From an uncultured Pseudomonadota bacterium (GTDB taxonomy: Bacteria; Pseudomonadota; Gammaproteobacteria; Steroidobacterales; Steroidobacteraceae): a stretch of 64,000 nt of DNA. Shown piece after piece: positions 43,718 to 53,028 of this stretch; within the stretch, counting starts at the first letter, position 1, and each line of letters begins with the position of its first letter. The translations under genes were made by a program, and so were the position numbers. The notes below the pieces were generated by a model. The model saw nothing but the letters and a program-made list of their open reading frames with translations, made no database searches and was not told the origin of the DNA. Where the stretch lies: positions 1 through 64,000 of the forward strand of contig CAMLGF010000009.1 of the NCBI GenBank assembly GCA_946479515.1, given 5' to 3'.

Positions 43718-45288
43718 CGGGAAATTGTACCAGCCCGGTTTGTGGTGGGACGGCGGCTTTGCTGTTCGGGCGGCTTGCGTTCCTGACGTTCCGCCTCGCG
43801 ACGGCGCCGCCGGTCGGAGAACATGGCTTCGCGCACCTCGTCGAGCCGCGCCTGGAAGCGGCTGCGCTGCACGGCGGTGATGCCGGGAGCGGCGAGCGCC
43901 ATCTCGAGCTGCGCCACCGACAGCGGCAGGTTGCCCGTGGCGATGTGGTACTCGCTCATGTAGTAAGCCGCGTCTCCGGTGTCGCCGGCGCTGCTGGCCG
44001 CCAGCGCGGTGAAGCGGATCTGCTCGGGCGTGGGCGCGACGTTGTTGAACAGATCCAGCAGGACGGCATGCGCGGTCTTGGCTTCGTCTGCCTTGAGCAG
44101 CGCTTCCGCGTAGCGCATGGTGAGCGGGATGTTGCGCGGCGAGAGCGCCAGCGCGCGCCGGAACGTGGCCAGCGCTTCGCTGCTATCGCCGGCGGCCATC
44201 TGCGCCGAGCCGAGTGTGGCCTGCAGCATGGGCACCTGCGGGTAGTCGCGCGCCAGCGCGATCAGGGAGTCCAGCGAGGCGCGTGCATTGCCCGCCTGGT
44301 AGCTAGCCAGCGCCTCGCCATAGAGATCGCCGGCGTTGGGAATGGTCTGGTAGCGGCGGCGGTCGGCGTAGTAGCGGCGCACGTTGTCTTCCGCCGGCGT
44401 TGCCAGCACCCGCAGGCGCTCGCGCGTCAGCATGTAGCTCACGGTTTCGGGCGAAGGCCGCAGGTCCTTGAATTGCGCGGCGCGCGAACGTGATTCGGCG
44501 ATGCGATTGGTGGTCACCGGGTGCGACTGCAGGATCTCCGGAAGCGCGTCGCGACCGGCGGTGGTGATGGCAGTGCGCCTGCCGATGGTCTCGAAGAAAT
44601 CCGGCATGCCGTATGGATCGAAACCCGCTGCGGCCAGGAAGCCCATGCCGACGCGGTCGGCTTCGTTCTCGTTGGCGCGCGTGAAATTGATCTGCTGCTG
44701 CATGGCCGCGCCCTGGGCCATGGCCACGCCGCCCATCGCCGCGTCACTCGAGCCGGTGGCCGCGCCCACCAGGATGGCCGCGAGAATGGCGGCCATGGTG
44801 GCGATGCTCTGCCGCCCCTGCGAGCGCACGCGCCGGGCGATGTGACGCTGCGTGACGTGCGCGATTTCGTGCGCCAGCACGCCGGCGAGCTGCGCCTCGT
44901 TGCGCGTGGCCAGCACCAGCCCGTAATTGACACCAATGAATCCGCCCGGCAGCGCGAAGGCATTGATGGTGTCGTCGCGCACGAAGAAGAAGGAGAAACG
45001 CTGACCCGAGTCGCCCGATGCCTGGGTGACCAGGCGCGACCCCAGCGCCTGGAGATATTCGGTCGCCTCGGGGTCCTCGATGATCTGGCCTTCGTCGCGC
45101 AGCTGGCGCACGACCTGCAGGCCGATACGGTATTCGTCATCGAGTGACAGGGCGGAGGAGGCGGGACTGCCGATGTCCGGCAGGTCGTTGCCGGTATTCG
45201 CCTGCGCCAGGCCCTGGAGGGGCAGCAGCAGAGACAGGAAGACGACCAGTGTCTTGCGAAAGGCCTGTTTCAGTTGAAAAACGGACAT
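43714..45288 (-). CDS. bepA: periplasmic M48 metalloprotease with TPRs (BepA/YfgC-like)
   Basis: A 524-residue exported protease/chaperone. Signal peptide about 1-30 (LLLPLQGLAQA). The M48 zinc motif HEIAH is at 140-144, with the third ligand in NENEADRVG. TPR helices span about 320-490, and the tail is basic. BepA degrades misfolded BAM and LptD intermediates. It is co-translated with mlaA, linking outer-membrane protein and lipid quality control. ATG 45288. Confidence 0.92.
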   Translation of the reverse strand: MSVFQLKQAFRKTLVVFLSLLLPLQGLAQANTGNDLPDIGSPASSALSLDDEYRIGLQVVRQLRDEGQIIEDPEATEYLQALGSRLVTQASGDSGQRFSFFFVRDDTINAFALPGGFIGVNYGLVLATRNEAQLAGVLAHEIAHVTQRHIARRVRSQGRQSIATMAAILAAILVGAATGSSDAAMGGVAMAQGAAMQQQINFTRANENEADRVGMGFLAAAGFDPYGMPDFFETIGRRTAITTAGRDALPEILQSHPVTTNRIAESRSRAAQFKDLRPSPETVSYMLTRERLRVLATPAEDNVRRYYADRRRYQTIPNAGDLYGEALASYQAGNARASLDSLIALARDYPQVPMLQATLGSAQMAAGDSSEALATFRRALALSPRNIPLTMRYAEALLKADEAKTAHAVLLDLFNNVAPTPEQIRFTALAASSAGDTGDAAYYMSEYHIATGNLPLSVAQLEMALAAPGITAVQRSRFQARLDEVREAMFSDRRRRREAERQERKPPEQQSRRPTTNRAGTISR

Positions 45289-45342
45289 CTCGGGCTTGGA
45301 CTCCGGGCGCGGCGTCTAGTTTCTTGCGCCAGGGACGTGGCC

Positions 45343-46794
45343 TCAGAGCGTATCAGAGGCGAAATCCGCCAACCTCGAGCGTTCGCCGCGTACCAGGGTG
45401 ATGTGCCCGGCATGGTCCCAGCCCCTGAACCGGTTGACCACGTAGGTGAGGCCCGACGTGGTCTCCGTGAGATAGGGGGTGTCGATCTGCGCGATATTGC
45501 CCAGACAGACGATTTTGGTTCCCGGCCCGGCGCGGGTCACCAGAGCCTTCATCTGCTTGGGCGTGAGGTTCTGGGCCTCGTCGAGGATCACGAAGCGGTT
45601 GAGGAAGGTTCGGCCGCGCATGAAATTCAGCGAGCGGATCTTGATGCGATTGCGCAGCAGGTCGTTGGTGGCGCCACGGCCCCAGCTGCCGCCTTCGCTG
45701 CTCTGCGTGAGCACCTCGAGATTGTCCATGAGCGCGCCCATCCACGGTTCCATCTTTTCCTCTTCGGTGCCGGGTAGGAAGCCGATGTCCTCGCCCAGCG
45801 GGATGGTCACGCGGGTCATGATGATCTCCGCGAAACGGTTCGCCTCCAGGGTCTGCATGAGACCGGCGGCCAGCGTCAGCAGCGTCTTGCCGGTGCCGGC
45901 CGGGCCCAGGATGGTGACGAAGTCGATTTCCGGATCGAGCAGCAGGTTGAGGGCGAAGTTCTGCTCGCGGTTGCGCGCCATCACGCCCCAGACGCTGTGT
46001 CGTTCGCCGCGGTAGTCGCGCGCCAGCTCCAGCGTCGCCGTGCCGCCTTCGATGCGCCGAACGATGGCTTCGATCCCGGACTCGCCGGTCTCGTGCACGA
46101 ATTGGTTCACGTGCAGTTCGGCAACGATCGGGCCGGTGACCTGGTAGTAGGTACGCTCGGCTTCTTTCCAGGACTTGATGTCCTTGCCCGCCTTTTCCCA
46201 GAAGTCGGCGGGCAGGGCGCTGAGGCCGGTGTACAGCACATCGGCGTCTTCGATGGTCTTGTCGCTGTAGTAATCCTCGGCGTGCACGCCGACCACGGCG
46301 GCCTTGATGCGCAGGTTGATGTCCTTCGAGACCAGCGTGACACGCGCCTCGTGATGCAACGCCTGCAGCGCCAGGGTCATGGCGAGGATGGCATTGTCCA
46401 CGCCGTGGCCGGGCAGGTAGTCGGGCAGCGCCGAGGTGAGCTGGCGGGTCTGGAAGAACAGGCGGCCGGGCGGGCGCGCGTTCTTGTCGGCCTGCCGGCC
46501 GCCGTTCGCGCCGAACAGATTCTCCAGCGGCAGCCCCGCGTCGATCTGATCTTTGGTGGCGTCGCGCATCAGGTCGTCGAGGAAACGGCTCACCTGGCGT
46601 ACGTTGCGCGACGCTTCCGACAGGCCTTTTTTGTTGGCGTCGAGCTCCTCGAGCACCACCATGGGTAGATAGACGTCGTGCTCCTGGAAGCGGAAGATGG
46701 ACGTGGGATCGTGCATGAGCACGTTGGTGTCGAGCACGAACAGGCGCCGCTGCTCACGTGGCGGCTTGCCGCCGGTGCGTCGCGCGGAATTCAC
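45343..46794 (-). CDS. PhoH2-type PIN-PhoH RNA helicase/nuclease
   Basis: A 483-residue fusion of a PIN ribonuclease domain (about 15-165; acidic residues in FVLDTNVLMHD, VVLEELDANKKG and VSKDINLRIKA) and a PhoH P-loop ATPase (about 245-483; Walker A GPAGTGKTLL, Walker B FVILDEAQNLT). PhoH2 proteins unwind and cleave RNA. It starts at a GTG (46792-46794) overlapping the bcp stop (GTGA), so it is coupled to the peroxiredoxin gene. Confidence 0.9.
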   Translation of the reverse strand: MNSARRTGGKPPREQRRLFVLDTNVLMHDPTSIFRFQEHDVYLPMVVLEELDANKKGLSEASRNVRQVSRFLDDLMRDATKDQIDAGLPLENLFGANGGRQADKNARPPGRLFFQTRQLTSALPDYLPGHGVDNAILAMTLALQALHHEARVTLVSKDINLRIKAAVVGVHAEDYYSDKTIEDADVLYTGLSALPADFWEKAGKDIKSWKEAERTYYQVTGPIVAELHVNQFVHETGESGIEAIVRRIEGGTATLELARDYRGERHSVWGVMARNREQNFALNLLLDPEIDFVTILGPAGTGKTLLTLAAGLMQTLEANRFAEIIMTRVTIPLGEDIGFLPGTEEEKMEPWMGALMDNLEVLTQSSEGGSWGRGATNDLLRNRIKIRSLNFMRGRTFLNRFVILDEAQNLTPKQMKALVTRAGPGTKIVCLGNIAQIDTPYLTETTSGLTYVVNRFRGWDHAGHITLVRGERSRLADFASDTL

Positions 46795-47255
46795 AGCGCC
46801 CTGGCCGCCGCCAGCACTTCGGCGGCGTGGCCTTGCACGCGCACCTTGCGCCACTCACGCGCCAGCTTGCCGGCATCGTCGAACAGAAACGTACTGCGCT
46901 CGATTCCCATGAACTTCCTTCCGTACAAGGACTTCTCGCGGATCACGTCGAACAGCCGGCAGACCTTCTCGTCCTCGTCCGACAGCAGCTCGAACGGGAA
47001 ATTCTCCCGCGCCCGGAATTTCGCCTGCCGATCGCAGCTGTCCTTGGAGATGCCGAGCACCGCGGTCTTGGCGCGCCGGAAGGCCGCATGCAGGTCGCGA
47101 AAATCCTGCCCTTCGAGGGTGCAGCCCGGGGTCATGGCCTTGGGATAGAAGAAGAGCACGAGCTTCGTGCCCTTGATGTCGGCCGTCTTCCAGACACTGC
47201 CGTCGGATCGCGGCAGGCTGAAAGCTGGAAGCTTCTTGCCCGGCTCGACTGTCAA
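46791..47255 (-). CDS. bcp: thiol peroxidase Bcp/PrxQ
   Basis: A 154-residue peroxiredoxin that reduces peroxides. The peroxidatic Cys is in FYPKAMTPGCTLEGQDF. The usual second Cys five residues later is absent (E in that position), so it behaves as a 1-Cys or atypical type; another Cys is in DSCDRQ and one in KVCRLFDV. It starts at a TTG (47253-47255) overlapping the gcvR stop (TTGA), as in the conserved gcvR-bcp pair. Confidence 0.92.
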   Translation of the reverse strand: MTVEPGKKLPAFSLPRSDGSVWKTADIKGTKLVLFFYPKAMTPGCTLEGQDFRDLHAAFRRAKTAVLGISKDSCDRQAKFRARENFPFELLSDEDEKVCRLFDVIREKSLYGRKFMGIERSTFLFDDAGKLAREWRKVRVQGHAAEVLAAARAL

Positions 47256-47782
47256 GACTTTACCGGCTCCAGGATCGCGTCGAGATTTTGCGCGTCGCAG
47301 TAGTCCATGAATTCCTCGCGCAGGTGCGCGAGCTGCAATCGCTTGGGAACGTTGATGATCATCTGCACGGCAAACATCTGCGCACCGGTGTGCGCCGCGG
47401 GGTAGCAGCGCGTGGAGACCTCGGCAATGTCGATGCCGCGACTGGCGCAGAAGCCCGACAGCCCGGCGACGATGCCCGACTGGTCGAGGCAGACCACGTC
47501 GATCGAATAAGGTAAGAGCTCGGTGCGCGCCGCGCGGGGCTCCGTGCGCTTCAGGTGCAGCGACAGGCCCGAGGATTCGCCCAGCCGCGCCAGCTCGCTC
47601 TCCAGCTTGGCCAGGGAATGCCAGTTGCCGCTGACCAGCAGCAGCATGGCGAATTCGTTGCCCAGCGTGACCATGCGGCTTTCGCTGATGGACCCCCCGC
47701 AGTCGGAGATGACGCGGGTCAGGTCGTGGACCATTCCGGTTCGATCGCTGCCAATGGCGGATACGGCGAGGTGCTGCTTCAT
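47252..47782 (-). CDS. gcvR: glycine cleavage system regulator GcvR (two ACT domains)
   Basis: A 176-residue protein with tandem ACT domains (about 4-75; start SAIGSDRTGMVHDLTRVISD; and about 92-165; VVCLDQSGIVAGLSGF). In E. coli GcvR binds glycine and antagonises the activator GcvA. The ATG at 47782 is divergent from dapA with about 105 bp between them. gcvR-bcp divergent from dapA is the E. coli arrangement. Confidence 0.9.
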   Translation of the reverse strand: MKQHLAVSAIGSDRTGMVHDLTRVISDCGGSISESRMVTLGNEFAMLLLVSGNWHSLAKLESELARLGESSGLSLHLKRTEPRAARTELLPYSIDVVCLDQSGIVAGLSGFCASRGIDIAEVSTRCYPAAHTGAQMFAVQMIINVPKRLQLAHLREEFMDYCDAQNLDAILEPVKS

Positions 47783-47887
47783 CCGGGCGGAGTGTACCGC
47801 ACCCCTGCTGCCGAATGGCCGGCCGTCTTGCGAACCCCGGCCGCGCGCCCGTACCATGCGCGACCAAATTTTCAACCTCGGATTTTC

Positions 47888-48769
47888 ATGTACGCCGGCA
47901 GCCTGGTGGCGCTCGTGACCCCGATGCAGCCGGATGGCAGCATCGACTTCGACGCCTGGTCCCGTCTCCTCGAGTTCCAGGTCGCCAATGGCACGGCCGG
48001 CATCGTCGTTGCCGGGTCCACCGGGGAATCCGCCACCGTCACGGACGGAGAATTGCGCGAGCTGCTGGTGCGTGCGCGCCAGGTGCTGGGCACGCGTGCC
48101 TTGCTCATCGCCAATGCCGGCACCAACGGCACGGCATCTTCCGTTGAACGCGCGCGCTGGATTTCCGCACTCGACGTCGACGCGTTGCTGATCGCCTCGC
48201 CCGGTTACGTGCGGCCGACGCAGGAAGGCCTGTTCCGACACTTCGAGGCGATTGCGGTGGCATCGCGCATCCCGGTGCTGATCTACAACGTGCCGGGGCG
48301 CACCGCGGTGGACATCCTACCCGCGACGGTCGGCCGCCTCTCGCGCGTGCCGCGCATCGTCGGTATCAAGGAAGCGGTCGGCGAGGCGGCACGCATCCGC
48401 GAATTGCTCGCGGCCTGTGCGCCGGGTTTCGCCGTGCTGAGCGGCGACGATCTGACCGCCCGGGACGCCATCGGCGTCGGCGCAGTCGGTGTGATTTCCG
48501 TGACGGCAAATGTCGCGCCGCGCGCGATGGCCGACATGGTGGCGGCGGCCCTGAAAGGCGATCGCGCCGGTGCCACGCAGATCGACCAGCGGCTGGTGGC
48601 GCTGCATCGGAATCTGTTCGTAGAGTCGAATCCCATCCCGGTCAAATGGGCCGTGCATCGCATGGGCCTCGCCGGCCCCGCCATTCGCCTGCCGCTGACC
48701 GAACTGTCGCCGGAGTACCATGCGGTGGTCACCGAGTCGTTGTTCGCGGCCGGCGTCAGCGTGAACTAG
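47888..48769 (+). CDS. dapA: 4-hydroxy-tetrahydrodipicolinate synthase
   Basis: A 293-residue TIM-barrel enzyme that condenses pyruvate and aspartate semialdehyde in the lysine/DAP pathway. The Schiff-base lysine is K161 (GIKEAVG) and the proton-relay tyrosine Y133 (YNVPGRT), at exactly the E. coli numbers. It also has GSTGESATV near 44. ATG 47888. It is followed by a short BamC-like lipoprotein, as in enteric dapA-bamC. Confidence 0.96.
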   Translation: MYAGSLVALVTPMQPDGSIDFDAWSRLLEFQVANGTAGIVVAGSTGESATVTDGELRELLVRARQVLGTRALLIANAGTNGTASSVERARWISALDVDALLIASPGYVRPTQEGLFRHFEAIAVASRIPVLIYNVPGRTAVDILPATVGRLSRVPRIVGIKEAVGEAARIRELLAACAPGFAVLSGDDLTARDAIGVGAVGVISVTANVAPRAMADMVAAALKGDRAGATQIDQRLVALHRNLFVESNPIPVKWAVHRMGLAGPAIRLPLTELSPEYHAVVTESLFAAGVSVN

Positions 48770-48795
48770 TCGCAGTCACCAAGGTCGCAAACCCC

Positions 48796-49182
48796 ATGCG
48801 CATTGCCCACTCATTGACCATCATCGTGCTGGCCGGCCTGGCCGCGGTATCCCTGGCCGGATGTAACGGAATGCGCAGGCTCGGCAATACCGCGCTGCCG
48901 GGTCAGCCTTTCGGCCAGACGGTGAAGATCGTCTGCAAGCAGAGCAACAAGGATTACGTCGGCGCGAAGGAGATGCCGCCGCTCAAGGCGCCGGAAGGCC
49001 TCGATGCGCCCGACACGCGCAATGCGCTGCGGGTCCCGCCGCTGAATACGCCGGAGCGCGTGCGCGGTCGCGACGAGCCCTGCCTGGACGCACCGCCGCC
49101 ATTCAGCACCGCCAAGGCCACGCCGACCCCGGCCGCGCCGCCCCCACCGCCGGCCAAGCCGCGCGAAGTTCCGACGGATTGA
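48796..49182 (+). CDS. short BamC-like lipoprotein (N-terminal peptide only)
   Basis: A 128-residue lipoprotein with lipobox LAGC (C23). The next part, DYVGAKEMPPLKAPEGLD then PPLNTPE, resembles the unstructured N-terminal peptide of BamC that binds BamD. The two helix-grip domains of the 344-residue E. coli BamC are missing; instead there is a proline-rich tail with one further Cys pair (KIVCKQ, EPCLDA). Its position right after dapA supports a BamC origin. The homology is inferred from a short motif plus synteny. ATG 48796. Confidence 0.8.
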   Translation: MRIAHSLTIIVLAGLAAVSLAGCNGMRRLGNTALPGQPFGQTVKIVCKQSNKDYVGAKEMPPLKAPEGLDAPDTRNALRVPPLNTPERVRGRDEPCLDAPPPFSTAKATPTPAAPPPPPAKPREVPTD

Positions 49183-49256
49183 GCTTCGAAGCCCGGGTTC
49201 CCCGCTTTCCGTTATCATGCGCACCCCGTTCGATCCGTCCGATCGGCCGGGGCAGC

Positions 49257-49346
49257 GGACAGGTGGCCGAGCGGTCGAAGGCGCTTGATTGGAAGTCAAG
49301 TAACATCGCAAGGTGTTCGTGGGTTCGAATCCCACCCTGTCCGCCA
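49257..49346 (+). tRNA. tRNA-Ser (anticodon GGA)
   Basis: A complete 90-nt class II tRNA with acceptor GGACAGG/CCTGTCC, encoded CCA, anticodon stem CTTGA/TCAAG with loop TTGGAAG (anticodon GGA), a long variable arm and T-loop TTCGAAT. A -10-like TATCAT at 49213-49218 may be its promoter. Confidence 0.97.
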
Positions 49347-49360
49347 CTTCTCTTTACCAT

Positions 49361-49472
49361 GGCAGTCCGTATCGGCTCCTTCGCGACGACTAGTTGTAAA
49401 CCCCGTCAGGCCCGGAAGGGAGCAGCGGTAGCGGCGATGTCGGGCGCCGAAGTCCGGCTGGTGCGGGCTGCC
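49361..49472 (+). ncRNA. ffs: 4.5S RNA of the signal recognition particle
   Basis: About 112 nt. It contains the conserved SRP Alu-less domain IV core GTCAGGCCCGGAAGGGAGCA with its GGAA tetraloop and asymmetric internal loop. The ends pair over 11 bp (49361-49371 with 49462-49472, including two G-U pairs). The size is close to the 114-nt E. coli RNA. It partners with Ffh (12273). It lies between tRNA-Ser and dnaX; the ends are estimated from pairing. Confidence 0.92.
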
Positions 49473-49507
49473 TCCCCTCCCGATCCAGACAAGGGACGCA
49501 GCAACGC

Positions 49508-51097
49508 ATGAGCTATCTCGCGCTGGCCCGCAAATGGCGCCCCCGTTCCTTCGCCGAGCTGGCGGGTCAGGAGCACGTGCGCGTGGCGCTGGGCAACGCG
49601 CTCACCCAGGGACGCGTGCATCACGCGTTCCTTTTCACCGGCACGCGCGGCGTGGGCAAGACCACTATCGCGCGCATACTTTCCAAGTGCCTCAATTGCG
49701 AGACCGGGGTCACCGCGACGCCGTGCGGCACGTGTGCCGCCTGCAAGGAGATCGACGAAGGCCGGTTCGTCGACCTGCTTGAAGTCGATGCCGCGTCCCG
49801 CACCAAGGTGGACGACACGCGCGAGTTGCTCGAGAACGTGCAATACGCGCCGACACGCGGCCGCTTCAAGGTCTACCTGGTCGACGAAGTGCACATGCTG
49901 TCCACGCATTCTTTCAACGCGCTGCTCAAGACGCTGGAAGAGCCTCCGCCGCACGTGAAGTTCCTGCTGGCCACGACCGATCCACAGAAACTGCCGGTGA
50001 CGGTGCTGTCGCGCTGCCTGCAGTTCAACCTGAAACGCCTGCCGGTGAGCCTCATCGCCGAACATCTGGCGAAGGTGCTCGATGCCGAGAAGATTCCGCA
50101 CGAGCCGGTCGCCGTGCGCCTGGTGGCGCAGGCCGCGGACGGCAGCATGCGCGATGCGCTCTCGCTCACCGACCAGCTCATCGCCTTCGGCGGCGGCAAA
50201 GTGGAAGAGGCGGGTGCGCGCGCCATGCTCGGCACCATCGACCGCGATCACGTGGCGAAGATCGCGCGGGCGCTGGCCACGGGCGATGCCGCGCAACTGC
50301 TCGGCGCATCGCAGGCACTCGAAGAATTCTCTCCGGACTACGGCCAGGTGCTGGACGATCTCGCCGCATTGCTGACGCGTGTGGCCCTGCAGCAGCTGGT
50401 CCCGGCTTATGAAGGCGACGAACTCTACGACCCCGCCTTGCTGCGGGAACTGGCCGGCGTACTCGCGCCGCAAGACGTGCAGCTCTATTACCAGACGGCC
50501 ATTCTCGGCCGTCGCGATCTCGGGTACGCGCCCGACCCCCGTAGCGGCTTCGACATGACCCTGGTGCGCATGCTCGCGTTCCGGCCAGCCGGCGCAGCGG
50601 CGGCCGGCACGGCTTCGGGCGGTGCGCCGCGCGCCTCCGGCGCGGACGTGGCGCCGAGATCTGCGCCGCCCTCCGTGAGCGCGGCGGCCATCGTCCGGCC
50701 GGCGTCGGCCGGGCCGATCGATCCAGTGCAGTGGTCTCGCGTGATCGGCGACCTCGATCTTGCCGGTGCGGCACGCCAGCTGGCCACCAATTGCGCGCTC
50801 ATCGAGCACTCGGGCAACACGCTGCGTTTCGCCATCGATCCCAAGGTGCCGCGCACGCCCCCGCAGGTGGAAAGGCTGGTGCAGGCGCTGTCGCGCTATC
50901 TCGGCGGTCACGTCAAGCTCGAGTTCAGCGAGGGCGCGGTGCATGTCGAGACCCCCACGCAAAGCGGCGAACGTCGCGCGGCGGAAGCGCTCGAGGCGGC
51001 ACGGCGCTCGCTCGAGGAAGACCCCATGGTGCGCGAGCTCAAGTCGCGATTCGGCGCCACGCTGCATCCGGAATCGGTGCGGCCAACGGAACAATGA
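49508..51097 (+). CDS. dnaX: DNA polymerase III subunit tau/gamma
   Basis: A 529-residue clamp-loader ATPase. Walker [10 protein letters not shown] is at 45-53, followed by a zinc-binding region (CLNC, then CGTCAAC), Walker B with [10 protein letters not shown] and the sensor in [11 protein letters not shown]. Domain III follows (about 240-370), then an Ala/Pro-rich linker (about 372-405) and a short tau-specific C-terminal region. No A-rich slippery site like that of E. coli is seen, so a gamma form by frameshifting is not supported. ATG 49508. Confidence 0.95.
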   Translation: MSYLALARKWRPRSFAELAGQEHVRVALGNALTQGRVHHAFLFTGTRGVGKTTIARILSKCLNCETGVTATPCGTCAACKEIDEGRFVDLLEVDAASRTKVDDTRELLENVQYAPTRGRFKVYLVDEVHMLSTHSFNALLKTLEEPPPHVKFLLATTDPQKLPVTVLSRCLQFNLKRLPVSLIAEHLAKVLDAEKIPHEPVAVRLVAQAADGSMRDALSLTDQLIAFGGGKVEEAGARAMLGTIDRDHVAKIARALATGDAAQLLGASQALEEFSPDYGQVLDDLAALLTRVALQQLVPAYEGDELYDPALLRELAGVLAPQDVQLYYQTAILGRRDLGYAPDPRSGFDMTLVRMLAFRPAGAAAAGTASGGAPRASGADVAPRSAPPSVSAAAIVRPASAGPIDPVQWSRVIGDLDLAGAARQLATNCALIEHSGNTLRFAIDPKVPRTPPQVERLVQALSRYLGGHVKLEFSEGAVHVETPTQSGERRAAEALEAARRSLEEDPMVRELKSRFGATLHPESVRPTEQ

Positions 51098-51108
51098 GGA
51101 GTAGTCAG

Positions 51109-51429
51109 ATGCGCGGTGGTGGAAACATGATGAAGCAGGCGATGGCCCTGCAGGCCAACATGAAGAAGGCGCAGGAAGAGATCGCCAACATGGAAGTGGT
51201 GGGCGAGTCCGGGGGCGGCATGGTGAAGGTGACCATGTCCGGCAAGCACGAGGTCAAGCGCGTGCAGATCGAACCGCAGGTGATCGCCGAGGACCGGGAA
51301 ATGCTCGAGGACCTGATCGCCGCGGCCATCAACGACGCCGTCAACAAGGTGGAGACCCAGTCGCAGCAGCGCATGTCCTCGGTGATGTCGGGCGTGGCGC
51401 TGCCGCCCGGGTTCAAGCTTCCCTTCTAG
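51109..51429 (+). CDS. ybaB: nucleoid-associated protein YbaB/EbfC
   Basis: A 106-residue DNA-binding protein with the family blocks [21 protein letters not shown] and [18 protein letters not shown]. The ATG at 51109 follows GAGGAG with a 6-base gap; the in-frame ATG at 51094 is inside dnaX. dnaX-ybaB-recR is conserved. Confidence 0.95.
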   Translation: MRGGGNMMKQAMALQANMKKAQEEIANMEVVGESGGGMVKVTMSGKHEVKRVQIEPQVIAEDREMLEDLIAAAINDAVNKVETQSQQRMSSVMSGVALPPGFKLPF

Positions 51430-51434
51430 CGCGC

Positions 51435-52031
51435 ATGCAGCACGCCGCTCCCCTGGCACGGCTCATCGAGGCGTTGCGCGCTCTGCCAGGCGTGGGCCCG
51501 AAGACCGCGCAACGCATGGCGTTTCACCTTCTGCAAAGTGGTCGGGCCGGCGCGCGCACGCTGGCCGATGCGCTGATCGCCGGTCTCGACAGCATCGGTC
51601 GCTGCAAGCGTTGCCGCATGCTCACCGATGCCGAACTGTGCTCGCTGTGCGCTTCGAGCGGGCGCGACACGTCGCTGCTGTGCGTGGTGGAATCACCGGC
51701 AGACGTCGTGGCCGTCGAACAGTCGGGCAGTTTCCGCGGTTGCTATTTCGTGCTGCATGGCCATCTTTCCCCGCTGGACGGCGTGGGGCCGGAACAGATC
51801 GGCGCCCGGGAATTCGAGGCATTGCTGGCGGGCGGCGAGGTGCGTGAAGTCATCCTGGCCACCAATCCCACGGTCGAAGGTGAAGCGACCGCCCATTTCC
51901 TGGGTGAGCGCGCGGCACAGCGTGGCATCAAGGCCAGCCGTATCGCTCATGGCATCCCCATCGGCGGCGAGCTCGAGTACGTGGACGGCGGCACTCTTGC
52001 GCACGCGCTCGCCGGCCGGCAGGCCGTCTGA
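51435..52031 (+). CDS. recR: recombination protein RecR
   Basis: A 198-residue RecR for the RecFOR gap-repair pathway. Order: helix-hairpin-helix ([17 protein letters not shown], about 18-34), C4 zinc finger (CKRC...CSLC, about 57-72), Toprim ([12 protein letters not shown] to [11 protein letters not shown]) and a C-terminal Walker-B-like strand. ATG 51435, five bases after ybaB. Confidence 0.96.
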   Translation: MQHAAPLARLIEALRALPGVGPKTAQRMAFHLLQSGRAGARTLADALIAGLDSIGRCKRCRMLTDAELCSLCASSGRDTSLLCVVESPADVVAVEQSGSFRGCYFVLHGHLSPLDGVGPEQIGAREFEALLAGGEVREVILATNPTVEGEATAHFLGERAAQRGIKASRIAHGIPIGGELEYVDGGTLAHALAGRQAV

Positions 52032-52049
52032 ATCGCCGCAGGCGTCGCG

Positions 52050-53003
52050 CTAACGGCGCCGGCGTGATCCCGGGCCGCGAGCTTCGACCAGATCGGCATA
52101 CAGGCGTCGCAGACGGCGGTAGCTCTCGTAGCGTCGCGCGGACATCTCGCGTTTTTCCACCGCGGCCGTGACCGCGCAACCTGGCTCCTGCAGGTGCTTG
52201 CAGTCGAGAAACCGGCAATCGGCCGCGCGCGCCGCCAATTCCGGAAATCCCAGGGTCTTCTCGTCCAGGTGATCGATGGCCGGCGCGAAATCGCGCACGC
52301 CCGGCGAGTCGATGAGCGTGCCGCCACCCGAGCCGCCCGGAGCCAGCTGATAGGCCTGCGAGGCGGTAGTGGTGTGCCGGCCTTCTTCGTCGCGCACCAG
52401 CTCGCCGGTGACCACATCGTGGCCGGGAAGCAGGGCGCGCACCAGCGACGATTTGCCGACTCCGGATTGTCCCACCAGCACGCTCACGCCGATGGACAGC
52501 AGAGCGCGCAATTCATCCAGCCCGTGTCCCGCGCGGGCCGAGCAATACACCCGACGGTACCCGGCGGCGATCAGCGCATCGATTTCGGCCTGCATGTCCA
52601 CATCCGTCCCGAGATCGGATTTGTTCACGGCCAATGCGCCGTCGATGCCGGCCGCGGTGGCGGCGCATAGATAGCGGTCGACGATGAAGAAATCTGGACG
52701 CGGTACGGGCGCCACGACCACCACCAGCCGCGTGATGTTGGCCACCACCGGCTCGCTGTCGCCGCGCAGGTTGGCGCGGGCCAGCAGTGTCCGGCGCGGC
52801 AGCACGTCGATGACCAGCACTTCGTCGTGCTTGCGGTCCGTTGCACAGCGTACCCGGTCACCGCAGACGATGGACAGCCGCCGGCCGGACGGGCGGGCGC
52901 GCATTTCACGGCCGCCGGCACGCACGCGCAGATGCCGGCCATAGGCCGCGATCACATCGGCCTCGAATGGCTGATCCGCGTCCGCAGTGGTATTGGCAGT
53001 CAT
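52050..53003 (-). CDS. rsgA: ribosome biogenesis GTPase RsgA (YjeQ)
   Basis: A 317-residue circularly permuted GTPase for late 30S maturation. OB fold (about 12-75), G domain with motifs in permuted order (NKSD, then GQSGVGKSS, then DSPGV) and a C-terminal zinc finger (CRFLDCKH...GCAV). It is convergent with recR and divergent from orn (25 bp), an arrangement also seen in E. coli. Confidence 0.95.
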   Translation of the reverse strand: MTANTTADADQPFEADVIAAYGRHLRVRAGGREMRARPSGRRLSIVCGDRVRCATDRKHDEVLVIDVLPRRTLLARANLRGDSEPVVANITRLVVVVAPVPRPDFFIVDRYLCAATAAGIDGALAVNKSDLGTDVDMQAEIDALIAAGYRRVYCSARAGHGLDELRALLSIGVSVLVGQSGVGKSSLVRALLPGHDVVTGELVRDEEGRHTTTASQAYQLAPGGSGGGTLIDSPGVRDFAPAIDHLDEKTLGFPELAARAADCRFLDCKHLQEPGCAVTAAVEKREMSARRYESYRRLRRLYADLVEARGPGSRRRR

Positions 53004-53009
53004 TCCCTG

Positions 53010-53016
53010 TAGTATC
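53010..53016. promoter_or_regulatory. overlapping divergent -10-like boxes, rsgA / orn
   Basis: TAGTAT (+, 53010-53015) lies 13 bases before the orn ATG. GATACT (-, 53011-53016) lies 7 bases before the rsgA ATG. The two overlap by five bases in a 25-bp gap, like the kbl/hslR gap. Confidence 0.4.
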
Positions 53017-53028
53017 GCGTCATTCGAT

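Noticed and set aside
49508..51097. Programmed frameshift in dnaX giving a gamma subunit
   Set aside because: No A-AAA-AAG-type slippery sequence with a following hairpin was seen in the region where E. coli dnaX slips.
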